Assembly: GCA_014084085.1 (NCBI GenBank)
Contig: NPFB01000063.1
Span: 1 to 22,617, forward strand
Direction of reading: 5' to 3'
Length of the DNA: 22,617 nucleotides
DNA from: Hondaea fermentalgiana
Lineage: Eukaryota; Sar; Bigyra; Thraustochytrida; Thraustochytriidae
Shown here: positions 8,632-16,152 of the stretch, one piece after another
Layout: every line of letters starts with the position of its first letter
How positions within the stretch are numbered: position 1 is the stretch's first letter
Position numbers and translations under genes: made by a program
The notes under the pieces: generated by a model
Told to the model about the DNA's origin: nothing
What the model saw: only the letters and a program-made list of their open reading frames with translations
Database searches by the model: none

Positions 8632-8910
8632 GCCGAAATAGGGAATACGGCGTTGAGGCCGTCATCATCAGGATCATCATCATAATTCTTATAAGATACT
8701 TTGAGGCCGAGGAATCCTCCTCCGAGTAAAACTCGCTTGGGAATCCACCCCCATCTCGTGGCATCTTGGGCTCACAAACGTCTCATCGCCCCTTGTGCTG
8801 CGCGAATCGCCCGCCCGCCCTAGCATCGACCAACTCAAGTCACAGTCCATTGCTACGTCGCGACGATCGATCAATGGTGGGCCAATGTCTGACTGACATC
8901 AGAAGGAAAG

Positions 8911-9003
8911 AAAAAAAAAACGAAAGAGATCAGCCCTACGCCGAGACTCGAACCAGGAAGCCAAAAGCATCGCTTTCGGCCACCGCGCTCGATTCTGCGA
9001 GGG
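8911..9003 (-). other. tRNA-like Pol III unit or tRNA remnant (tentative)
   Basis: On the minus strand a 71-nt segment (9003 to 8933) contains GGTTCGAGTCT, close to the Pol III B-box/T-loop consensus, with a near-complete T stem, and an A-box-like GAGCGCGGTGG upstream. A run of ten T follows 12 nt after it (8920-8911), as expected of a Pol III terminator. However, the acceptor stem pairs for only four positions, there is a T-stem mismatch, and the centre folds as a GCCGAAAGC/GCTTTTGGC hairpin instead of D and anticodon arms. A functional tRNA is therefore doubtful; a decayed tRNA or another Pol III transcript is possible. Confidence 0.25.
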
Positions 9004-9227
9004 ACAGCGAACCGTTTTGCGCGCGCGAGGACACGCGATGGCAAGCAAAAAGAAAAGGAGGGAAGCCCTTGAGGGCGTGAAAGATTGGAGCTGCCCTTGC
9101 GAAGCAGAGGAGCTGCCCACACAGCGATTGATCGTTGTTTTCGATCAGCAATACACTTGACTCGGTAGAAACCTCAGTGTCGAAGTATTGCCGCTGAGGA
9201 AGAACAGCCTCTGTGGCCATTGCCGCC

Positions 9228-9235
9228 TTATATAG
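9228..9235 (+). promoter_or_regulatory. TATA-like element upstream of PIG-B
   Basis: TTATATAG about 210 bp upstream of the ATG at 9447, in a GC-rich setting. It is a plausible TATA box for the plus-strand gene; no initiator can be fixed. Confidence 0.35.
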
Positions 9236-9446
9236 TCCTGGCCCCGCCGGCGAGCGCCGCGAGCGTGTCAGTCAATGAGCAGCAAAGACGCTTGAGCTCG
9301 CAACCGAGTCCGCGTCGCGCGGATGCTCGCGCGCAGAGAAGACGTCCGCTGGAGTGGGAGTCTAGAGAGGCGGAGGGCGAGGGGACAACGGCGAAGACGG
9401 CGGCGAAGGTAAAGGAGGGAGGCAAGACGAGGAGACGAGGACACGC

Positions 9447-11190
9447 ATGGCGGCGAGATGGACCACTCTGGCGGTTGGTCTTGTGGCCGCGAGGGTGGCA
9501 AACGCCCTGCTGGTGACGACGTACTTTGACGCTGACGAGTATTGGCAGTCGCTGGAGATTGCGTACTGTATCGGATTTAATGATCCCATAAAGTGTCACA
9601 AGTAAGTGAACGCGAACTGAGCGCAGCCTTGCCAAAACCTAGCACCGTATCTACACTCCTACTGACCGATGAACGCTCGTTCGCTCTCTTGCTCGCTCTT
9701 TCGCTCGCTCATTCACTTGCTCGCATACGCGCTCGTAAAATTGCCACGAGCAAAGAACTTGGGAGTGGCAGGATGGGGTCAGAATTCGAGGCTACGCGCA
9801 CCCTGCTCTCTTTGGTGCATTCTATGCACTCCTAGCTGGTTTGGGACTTGACTCACGTTGGGCCATCGCCTTTGGCCCGCGCGTCTTGGCGGGCATTGCG
9901 GCTGCATTTGGCGATCTCGCGCTCCTCATCGTCGGCACCAGGGTCCTTGGCCGCAGCGGCGGCCTTGCATGCCTGTTTTGCCAGATTTTCAATTGGTTTT
10001 ACTTTTACACTAGCGTGCGCACGTACTCGAATAGCGCCGAGGCGGTGCTCACGATTGCAGCTCTTGCATTTTGGCCGCTTGGACCGGTGGCTAGTTCTGG
10101 ACGAGGTGCCAAAAAAACGGTGACCGGTCTCTGTCTTGCAGCAGCAACCGTAGTTCTCCGACCCTCGGCAGCAGCATTTTGGGTATATCTAGGTCTGCGC
10201 CACTTGATCTTTGGGTGCGTAACTATGACGGAACGCTTTCGTTTCCTGCTTGTACAGGCTCTTCCCGTGGGCGCTGCTGCGCTGGCAATCATGATGTTGG
10301 TGGATCGCTGGGGTTACGGATCCTGGACTTTTGTGCCGTATAACTTCTTCCGCGTCAATGTCCTGGAGAATGTGAGCGCAGAGTATGGCGTCCATGCTTG
10401 GCATTGGTATTTGACACAGTGTATACCTGCCATTACGGGCACGTGGCTCCCGGCGATTGCTCTTGGGATACGTGAAAGTCTGCGTCCTGGCCATCGTCGA
10501 GTTCGCGTGCTCGCCGAGTTTGTGCTCTGGGGCCTTATTGTATTGAGCGTGACTGGGCACAAGGAACTTCGCTTCGCATTACCCCTCATGGGTCCACTTT
10601 CTGTGCTCGCTGGTCTTGGGCTTGTTTCCATTTCAGCAAGCACGAAGCGAAAGGTCTACATCATCTTCGCGTGTGCAAGCAATGTCGTGGTGGCCGCATA
10701 CCTCTCGCGTTTTCACCAACGCGCCCCCTTGCCTCTCATGGATGTTCTCGCGCAAGCTCCACCAATATCAGGGAATGGGACTCACTTTGTTGACTTTTAT
10801 ACCCGATGCCACGCGACGCCTTATTGGTCGCATGTGCACGGTGCACCGATCTCACGGATGCGGTTCCTGGACTGTTCACCAGCGCTTCCCGCTCTTGCCA
10901 CGATACCAATGATGAGCAAGCATGTGCTCGAAGGCATAGAGGAGGAAGATGCCTTCTTTGCAAACCCTTTGGATTTGCTTCGCCGCCGTCTTATGGAGCA
11001 GAGGCCAACGCGTCTTGTTTTCTCGACCGAAAGCGTTTCGGATGTAAACTTGGCGAAGGTGCGTGATGAACACGAGTACACGGAATGCGGTCGATTTCCA
11101 CACACGCGAGACATCGACTACGTGCTTTTGTGCGACGTGCGCGATCCTGATCAGGGCCAAATGTCTCCCATCGTCGCAGAGACACAATGA
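9447..11190 (+). CDS. PIGB: GPI mannosyltransferase 3 (PIG-B/Gpi10), GT22 family, two exons
   Basis: Adds the third mannose to the GPI-anchor precursor at the ER lumen, using dolichyl-phosphate mannose. Exon 1 is 9447-9601 and exon 2 is 9756-11190, joined in phase to give 529 residues, close to human PIG-B (about 550). Exon 1 carries the GT22 loop with the catalytic acidic pair (DADEYWQSLE, Asp30-Glu31). The splice restores KTWEW at 52-56, matching the LTWEW of PIG-B proteins, followed by VRIRGYAHPALF. Further PIG-B-like blocks: YSNSAEAVLTIAAL, RPSAAAFW, YGVHAWHWYLTQ, HKELRFALP (near 320), RFHQRAPLPLMD, CHATPYWSHVH with RMRFLDCSP, and EEDAFFANPLDLL. Multiple membrane segments are evident. The blocks fit PIG-B better than ALG9, ALG12 or SMP3. 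Exon 2 alone has no upstream ATG; the open frame there begins with TTG inside the exon. Confidence 0.93.
9602..9755 (+). other. intron of PIG-B
   Basis: A 154-nt GT-AG intron. The donor CACAA|GTAAGTG is near consensus, a pyrimidine-rich stretch of CTCTTGCTCGCTCTTTCGCT type lies in the middle, and the acceptor is GCAAAG|A. It splits a Lys codon (AA|A). The junction is supported by continuity of the conserved KTWEW block. Confidence 0.85.
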
Positions 11191-11326
11191 AAACAAATGC
11201 GTTGCTGCGTATGTGTGTATATCAAGCTAAACTACATCAAGTCAAATCGATTACTTGTTCGCTGTTTGCTTCGACCCTCTCTCGGCGCGCGTACGTTTTC
11301 TAGATCGTTGTAAAGAACCACGTTCA

Positions 11327-12598
11327 TTAGCGTGTGGGTGCAGCAGAAGCAGCAACCGAAGAAGAAGAAGAAGAAGAAGAAGAAGAAGAAATAGATCCGA
11401 GCGTCTGACGGCGCCATTGCATGATTTGTGCAGGTTTGCCTTTGCGAACATTGAAAATCTTTTGGCCAGGAAAGGCCTGGCTGTCGGTGAGAAAGCACCA
11501 ATCGGGCAAAATGTCCAGTAGCATTGCAAGCTGCGCGCGAATGATCTCTACCTTGGACGCGGTATTCTTAATGGCCGGGCCATATGTGTTCGCGCCTCGT
11601 TTGTTCAAAATGGAGGCGACCAGGTCGCCCATATCCCACGATTGCCTGCGTGCTGTGCGAAAGTGCAGGTACACGAGATCGAAAAAGGATGGAAGTGATG
11701 CGCGCGCCTGTCTGCGTTGTCGTTGGCGTACTTCTGAAGCAGACATTTCGTGTTCGATTCGCGCGCGTTCTCGGACTTGCGCGATGAGCGTCGCCGGTAG
11801 GCCTTCCAACCCACGAAGTCGTTTTCCCGTCTGCGCGATCGCAGCGTCTTCTTCGCGCGCATACAGCGACGCAGCGCGCTGGAATCGATCTTGATTGTTT
11901 CGTGCGACTTGGTTTTCCTTTTGCTTTTCAGGATGGCTGATACTTTGGTTGTTCTCAACAGGTGTCTGTCGCGGTCTCTTGAGGTCTCTTTTCCAGGTTT
12001 TGCGCTCGGCAAGGCGAGCGAGCGCTAATCCCACGCCGTATGTCTTTTCTTCGACGTGCTGGTGTTGCGCCTGGGACAAAAGACGGCCGCTAGCCTCATC
12101 AAAGACGAGCGAAAAATTTGGCAAAGGTGGTGAAGTGACCGGGACTTGCGCAAGAACTGCACGTTCTTCAGCGGCTGGCAGCGATGACGCAAAGGCGGCA
12201 AGTCTCTTGCGAAAGACGGTCGTTGCATTCCTTGTGTCCGCAGCCAAGATTAGTGAGAGGTCGTGCACAGCAGCGCCGCAGCGCACGCTGACCACAAGTC
12301 CAGGATTTACCGTGAGAAAGATGCCAAGCAGCGTCGTTGTAAAGGGCTGACGTGTCTCGTGCTCAATCGCTTGTTTAATTTCTTGGTATGGCACAGCTCC
12401 GCGCCGTCTGCGCTGCGCAAGGACGCGTGCCGCCGTCACGAAGAGGTCGAAACGTCGCGTCAATGCCTCGAAACTCGCAAGCGCATCTTCGCGTGGGTCA
12501 GCGGCTTCCGTTTGCGGCCGCGGGCCTGAAGAGTGGCCTTCTGGGGAGCGCTCTGGGCGCGCAGGCGCGCTCGCCTCTCGCGCGGGCTCGCACTCCAT
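11327..12598 (-). CDS. CDT1: DNA replication licensing factor Cdt1
   Basis: Cdt1 loads the MCM2-7 helicase at origins together with ORC and Cdc6. The 423-residue protein has both winged-helix regions of the family: a central (geminin-binding type) domain at about 44-120 with FDLFVTAARVLAQRR, VPYQEIKQAIEHETRQPF and LLGIFLTVNPGLVV, and a C-terminal MCM-binding winged helix at about 300-395 with FFDLVYLHF, ILNKRGANTYG, a helix VEIIRAQLAMLLDILPDWCFLT and KIFNVRKG. A basic, disordered linker with KQKENQ joins them. The start is the ATG at 12596-12598; an in-frame stop TAG lies just upstream. No PIP-degron (QxxVTDF type) is visible at the N-terminus. The C-terminus ends in 11 serines from a (GAA)11 tract. 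A strong donor (GTGAGTAAG on the minus strand, 12744-12736) upstream hints at a 5'UTR intron. Confidence 0.88.
   Translation of the reverse strand: MECEPAREASAPARPERSPEGHSSGPRPQTEAADPREDALASFEALTRRFDLFVTAARVLAQRRRRGAVPYQEIKQAIEHETRQPFTTTLLGIFLTVNPGLVVSVRCGAAVHDLSLILAADTRNATTVFRKRLAAFASSLPAAEERAVLAQVPVTSPPLPNFSLVFDEASGRLLSQAQHQHVEEKTYGVGLALARLAERKTWKRDLKRPRQTPVENNQSISHPEKQKENQVARNNQDRFQRAASLYAREEDAAIAQTGKRLRGLEGLPATLIAQVRERARIEHEMSASEVRQRQRRQARASLPSFFDLVYLHFRTARRQSWDMGDLVASILNKRGANTYGPAIKNTASKVEIIRAQLAMLLDILPDWCFLTDSQAFPGQKIFNVRKGKPAQIMQWRRQTLGSISSSSSSSSSSSVAASAAPTR
11358..11390. repeat. (GAA)11 microsatellite in Cdt1
   Basis: Eleven uninterrupted GAA units on the plus strand encode a polyserine run at the C-terminus of Cdt1 on the minus strand. 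Length polymorphism is likely. Confidence 0.9.
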
Positions 12599-12788
12599 GT
12601 TTGGGCCGCCGGAGCTTGCTCGTGAGATCGGGTTTTGGTCAGCCTAACGACCTTGCCCATTTTTTTTGGCGCTCCCAGAGGAGGAGAGGGGTTGGCAGAC
12701 GGGTTGCGCAACGCATTCGCTGTAGGCCTCATCAACTTACTCACCACGCTGACTTGGATGAGATTGAAAGCGTTGGTCAAAAACAAGT

Positions 12789-12820
12789 AAGAAGAAGAAG
12801 AAGATGATGATGATGATGAT
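12789..12820. repeat. compound GAA/GAT trinucleotide repeat
   Basis: (GAA)n followed by (GAT)n in the region upstream of Cdt1. Confidence 0.8.
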
Positions 12821-12898
12821 ACATGAAGAAAGCAACAGAAGAAGCACCGCCCGAAAATATACCTCACAGTCACACCTCGGATTGAAAGATTCATCAAG

Positions 12899-12906
12899 TA
12901 GGCCTA
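12899..12906. promoter_or_regulatory. TAGGCCTA palindrome, copy upstream of Cdt1
   Basis: TAGGCCTA within the longer palindrome AGTAGGCCTACT (12897-12908), 301 bp upstream of the Cdt1 ATG. Confidence 0.4.
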
Positions 12907-13321
12907 CTCGCGGGGAAAGCTCATCCGAAACAGAAGACTGATTCCTCGACGATTTTTAGCGTCGCGAGTCATGGCCTTGGCCTTTACTTCGTTCTTTCGC
13001 TAAAGAGAATAAGTGGTCTTGTCTGGAGGGCTGCTTTTTCCTTCGTATGATCACTGGCAGAGACACAATACGGCCATTCCAAATCTGCAAGATTGACAAT
13101 TTACCAACTCCTCCACCATGCACACGAGTCATCATTCCTCGGCTCCCACACACTATTTGTTCTTTCCTCACTTTGCCACTTGCCTCGTGCAAACGATTGG
13201 TCGGTGTTGGCAGACCCAGATGGCTCGCCATCAATTCATTGTGCAGTACAGCTCAGTTAGCTCAGCTCCTAGTCGGCTCGCACGCCCTCTTCCAGCGGCC
13301 ATGCGCTCTCAGCGTGGCCTT

Positions 13322-13387
13322 GTAAGTTCGACCGCAGAACCTCTGTCGCTCTCGAAAGCGCTCTCACTTCTTTGTCAATCCCGACAG
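13322..13387 (+). other. candidate 66-nt intron
   Basis: A good donor (CTT|GTAAGTTCG) and a good acceptor (TCAATCCCGACAG|T) 66 nt apart with pyrimidine-rich sequence before the AG. It lies upstream of the small plus-strand gene ending at 13884 and could be a 5'UTR or coding intron. An ATG follows five nt after the acceptor (13392). Confidence 0.45.
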
Positions 13388-13391
13388 TGAC

Positions 13392-13577
13392 ATGAAAAAA
13401 ACTGCCACTGGTGAACCTGCAGCTGCAGCTGCAGCTGCTGCAGATGCCCCTGGTGGACGAGGTTCTCCGAGGGGCATGCCTCGCCTCCGTTTGGAGAACG
13501 TGGCCTATGATGAAGTTCAAGTTGGCGTTGACGGGTTCTCATCTGGACCGTGTTCTGGCCTCTTCATGAATACATGA
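13392..13577 (+). CDS. possible upstream exon or small ORF (tentative)
   Basis: A 61-codon frame starting just after a candidate 3' splice site, with an alanine run (GCAGCT repeat) and RLRLENVAYDEVQVGVDGF. Codon use looks coding. It stops at 13575-13577, 19 nt before the next frame, which is in a different register (+1). It may be the preceding exon of the 13597-13884 gene joined by an intron I cannot place, a separate peptide, or part of a frameshifted gene. Another frame of the same DNA reads MPLVDEVLRGACLASVW and shares register with the downstream ORF, so the true frame is uncertain. Confidence 0.25.
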   Translation: MKKTATGEPAAAAAAAADAPGGRGSPRGMPRLRLENVAYDEVQVGVDGFSSGPCSGLFMNT

Positions 13578-13596
13578 ATAACATCGCAACAAAGCG

Positions 13597-13884
13597 ATGG
13601 ATCTTCTCGATGCGCTCTCGCGCTCTGGTGAGCTTCCCCTTGTGCAAACGCAGCTTCATATTGTAATTGCAACGACGCATTGCTTTGACCAGAGCATCAT
13701 GTGCACCATCATCGAGAAGAACATGAATCCGATTGAGCGTGTGGAGCGGTCCTCACTGCTTGTGGCGGCGACCATTACAGGCAAATCTGTGCCGGACCTC
13801 CTCGCGCCAGCTCATCGCCAACGCATCAAGGACGCGGCTCCGCGAATCTATGAAATTTCTTCGCGCCAAGAATCATCCGACTGA
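13597..13884 (+). CDS. small protein or C-terminal exon, function unknown
   Basis: Not recognised. A 95-codon frame (MDLLDALSRSGELPLVQTQ ... NMNPIERVERSSLLVAATI) with strong coding character: G/C-ending codons and a regular helix/strand pattern resembling a folded domain rather than low complexity. A canonical AATAAA lies 74 nt downstream. An in-frame TAA sits just upstream of the ATG, so this ATG could be the start, but the sequence reads more like the end of a longer protein whose upstream exon was missed. Confidence 0.55.
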   Translation: MDLLDALSRSGELPLVQTQLHIVIATTHCFDQSIMCTIIEKNMNPIERVERSSLLVAATITGKSVPDLLAPAHRQRIKDAAPRIYEISSRQESSD

Positions 13885-13957
13885 TTGACGAAGGACGAGC
13901 ACAACGCATCCATGTGTGTTCTTGACGAAAGGAGTGCGTTTGATGCTTATAAAATAG

Positions 13958-13963
13958 AATAAA
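13958..13963 (+). terminator. AATAAA polyadenylation signal
   Basis: AATAAA 74 nt after the stop of the 13597-13884 frame, in AT-rich sequence. It supports a plus-strand transcript ending here. Confidence 0.5.
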
Positions 13964-14333
13964 CCAAAAGGCGCAACAGGAATATCGAAGTATTCTTCCA
14001 GTTGTTCCATGTTGCAATCTTGTCAATCACATACTTGACAACTAGGCGACCTTGGTGTTTGCTGCTTTGACTCACGCCCTCTCAAGCTGAGCATGAGACA
14101 AGACCTTTCTAAAATAAGATATCCTGCGGCGACACAAATATCTTGCAATGGTGCTGTGCACGTCACGCCTTGCCAGCAAGAAAACACCTTCCAAACTTAA
14201 CAAAAAAGACAATCTGAAATCATCTCAACAACATCGTAATCAAATTGATCCACAAAAGAAAAGCCCTTGTGAGACGACTTGCCCCTGCTCTTCGAATATG
14301 CCAGACGATTTGCCCACCAATATTATTAGACAG

Positions 14334-14403
14334 GTATGCCGGATGTTCACCTTCGTACCATGGAGCATTTTTACACAAGCCATTGCCAAAATTTCTTTTT
14401 CAG
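14334..14403 (+). other. candidate 70-nt intron in AT-rich stretch
   Basis: Donor CAG|GTATGC and a strong acceptor AATTTCTTTTTCAG|A. An ORF open from the ATG at 14148 reads through to the donor in phase (62 codons, Lys/Ser/Gln-rich, ending NIIRQ); spliced, it would stop four codons later. A second start (MPDDLPTNIIRQ) lies near the donor. The host gene is unresolved; no family is recognised. Confidence 0.3.
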
Positions 14404-14557
14404 AATCGCACTATCTAGCGGTACATCCACGTCAACTCTTCTTAAGGGCGCGAGGCATAGAGACAATGACCTCCAGCATGCTGTCTATTCAAGCATCAGT
14501 TCTTCGCTGTCGTAAAGCCGAGAGTCACCTTTTGTATGCTAGAAGGGCATCATTCCT

Positions 14558-14938
14558 TTACTTGCTGCCCCAGATCCAGCCAAACCAACCGCCCGAGGCG
14601 GCCGAAGTCTCGGGAGGTGAAGCAGGGGTCGCAATGTTCGCGTTTGGCTTGGCAAACTCTGCGGCTTCAGGTGCCGAGATTGCAGGTGAGGCAGACGCCG
14701 GGACGGTCGTGGTCTCGCCAGTCTCGGCCGCCTTATCGGCCTTGATGCGGGTCAGCGCCTCAGCAATTTCGTTCTTGGACCCCTGAGGGGGACGTTTGCC
14801 TTCGGGCGGGTAGACAATGTATTCGCGCGCGCGAATAAGCTTGTCAATGGACTCTGGTTGGCTCACGTACGCAATCGTGGCGATGGGCACTGCACAATTT
14901 CGCCCAAGACGACGCGATGCACCAAGATCAAGTGTCAA
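14558..14938 (-). CDS. small protein of unknown function, 5' end unresolved
   Basis: Not recognised. The frame is open over 127 codons on the minus strand with clearly coding codon use (G/C-ending) but contains no ATG, so its start must be on another exon. Visible features: SIDKLIRAREYIVYPPEG, a helix NEIAEALTRIKADKAAE, an Ala/Pro/Ser-rich linker, and a tryptophan-rich C-terminus GGWFGWIWGSK. One possible model begins at an ATG at 14962-14960, uses a donor at 14945 (GTAAAC) and an acceptor ending at 14862, giving 106 residues in phase. A better-looking acceptor (TTGTGCAG, ending 14890) does not join in frame to that exon. The reverse-strand frame here is probably a shadow. Confidence 0.5.
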   Translation of the reverse strand: MTLDLGASRRLGRNCAVPIATIAYVSQPESIDKLIRAREYIVYPPEGKRPPQGSKNEIAEALTRIKADKAAETGETTTVPASASPAISAPEAAEFAKPNANIATPASPPETSAASGGWFGWIWGSK

Positions 14939-15420
14939 TGTTTACATATTGACCGTCAGCATTTTGCACAAGAGATGTAAACCATAGCAGTCACAGCAGC
15001 CACAGCAGTAGCAGCAGCACGAAAAATCCACGCGGTTCGTCAGTGGACGCTCGTCACATCATCAGCACCAGCACCTGCATCAGCAGCGAAGGACGTCTAG
15101 GATGGCACGAGACGCCTACGCCTATACGCACGCACGTTCGCAAGCGAGAGCGGAGCGCGCGCGCGCGCACGTGCGTACGAGGCGTGCCAGTGCTTCAATC
15201 AGTCAAACTCACAGAGAATATAGACGCTAAACTTGAACATCTCCAGCGGCGCTCGGCGTGGAATACCCATCTTGCAAGTCTCCCGTCCGCTCCACTCGCT
15301 CGCCCGCTCACCCGTCCGCCCGCCCGCCTGCTCTGCTCCGAGTCGCGCCGCGCGACGAACTGCCGAACGGAGCCCGCGCAAGCCAGAGTGGTCCAGCTAG
15401 TCTCCCAGCCAGCTGCGCGT

Positions 15421-15505
15421 TGACCTTTTGCTTTTTGCTATTGCTTTCTGCTTTTGCTTCTTGCTCTTGCTTCTTGCTTTTGCTTCTCTTGCTTTTGCTT
15501 TGCAG
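15421..15505 (+). other. pyrimidine tract with 3' splice site, probable 5'UTR intron end
   Basis: CTTTTGC/TTGCTT-type repeats for about 80 nt end in GCTTTGCAG|C. This is an exemplary polypyrimidine tract and acceptor upstream of the kinase start. No matching donor can be fixed. Confidence 0.4.
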
Positions 15506-15980
15506 CAAGCAAGCACTTTTGCAGCCCCAGCCCGAGTCGCAAAACTCCGTGCCCGTCGGGGTCCGAGATCTCTCTCGTCCCTGCGCAGGCAGGCTGGCCC
15601 GAACGAAGACCGCGCGTCTCCGCGCGGCCGGCCTGCGCGGGCGTCGGCGTCCTCGGGCCCAAGGCGCGGCGCCTGCTTCGTTTGCCGCGCACGGCTCGAG
15701 CCCTGGGATCGAGGGATTGATCGATCTCGACGGAGCGCGGCGTCAGGCGCGACCCCGCGGAGGGAGGCCGGGAATTAGCGGCGCGTACGCGAGAGAACGG
15801 GGGCGCGCCCGGCTCTCCGCGGCGGCTCGCGTCGGGACCTCAGCTGCTCGCTGCGCGCGGACGACGCGCACGGCGCGAGCGACCGCGAGGCGGCCGCCGT
15901 GGATGCAGACTGCGAAGAGCGCAGGCAGGAGGGCCCGGCCGCCTCGGCGTTCGAGAAGCGCGAGCGTGCTTGTCGGTGTC

Positions 15981-16005
15981 GGAGCGGAGCGGAGCAGAGC
16001 GGAGC
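15981..16005. repeat. GGAGC pentamer repeat
   Basis: GGAGC occurs four times, with one diverged unit, in the 5' region of the kinase gene. Confidence 0.65.
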
Positions 16006-16152
16006 AACAAACGAGCCAAAGGGGGCCGCAGAACTCCATCTCGCCGCGAGCACGCCGCAGCCTGCAGCTCTTGCCGCCTGAGACCCCGTGGCTTGTTTTC
16101 TTGAGCGTCGCGGCCCGGCAACGGCGCGCGGCGGAGTGCAGCGGCAGACAGG

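Larger units (their letters stand above)
8430..9446. promoter_or_regulatory. divergent intergenic region between IMPACT and PIG-B genes
   Basis: About 1 kb with no credible protein-coding ORF. It holds the doubled TAGGCCTA palindrome (8618-8631), a CAT/ATC-rich patch (about 8662-8685), a tRNA-like unit with an adjacent A10/T10 run (8911-9003) and a TATA-like TTATATAG at about 9228-9235, some 210 bp before the PIG-B start. Both promoters must lie here. Confidence 0.5.
12599..13219. other. upstream region of Cdt1, no clear gene
   Basis: It contains a (GAA)/(GAT) compound repeat (about 12789-12820), the minus-strand donor GTGAGTAAG (12744-12736) and a TAGGCCTA palindrome. A 91-codon minus-strand ORF with ATG at 13231 (ending 12956) is the only sizeable ATG frame further right; its codon use is unremarkable and I see no homology, so it is not called as a gene. 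Confidence 0.4.
14963..16152. promoter_or_regulatory. upstream region and 5'UTR of the NAK kinase
   Basis: About 1.2 kb, GC-rich and full of low-complexity sequence. A long pyrimidine tract (about 15421-15500) ends in TTTGCAG at 15505, an excellent 3' splice site, so a 5'UTR intron is likely. Also present: CAGCAG-type repeats (about 14993-15020), a CG alternation (about 15157-15168), a Cys/Pro-like CCCGC-rich patch (15300-15335) and GGAGC repeats (15981-16005). The long reading frame across it begins with GTG and is compositionally biased, so I do not call it. Confidence 0.5.

Noticed and set aside
8933..9003. Intact tRNA gene on the minus strand
   Set aside because: The B-box and T10 terminator are present, but the acceptor stem pairs at only four of seven positions, there is a T-stem mismatch, and no proper anticodon arm forms.
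12460..12894. Minus-strand frame overlapping the Cdt1 start
   Set aside because: Encodes a polyserine repeat and basic low-complexity sequence, has no Cdt1-like N-terminal motif, and spans a strong splice donor. More likely 5'UTR or promoter.
12956..13231. 91-codon minus-strand ORF with ATG
   Set aside because: Mixed codon use, no recognised motif, and it overlaps the candidate 5' part of the plus-strand gene. It cannot be excluded but is not supported.
14148..14786. 212-codon plus-strand frame
   Set aside because: Its first part is AT-rich and reads through a good GT-AG intron; its last part mirrors the coding frame on the minus strand. It is not used as one protein.
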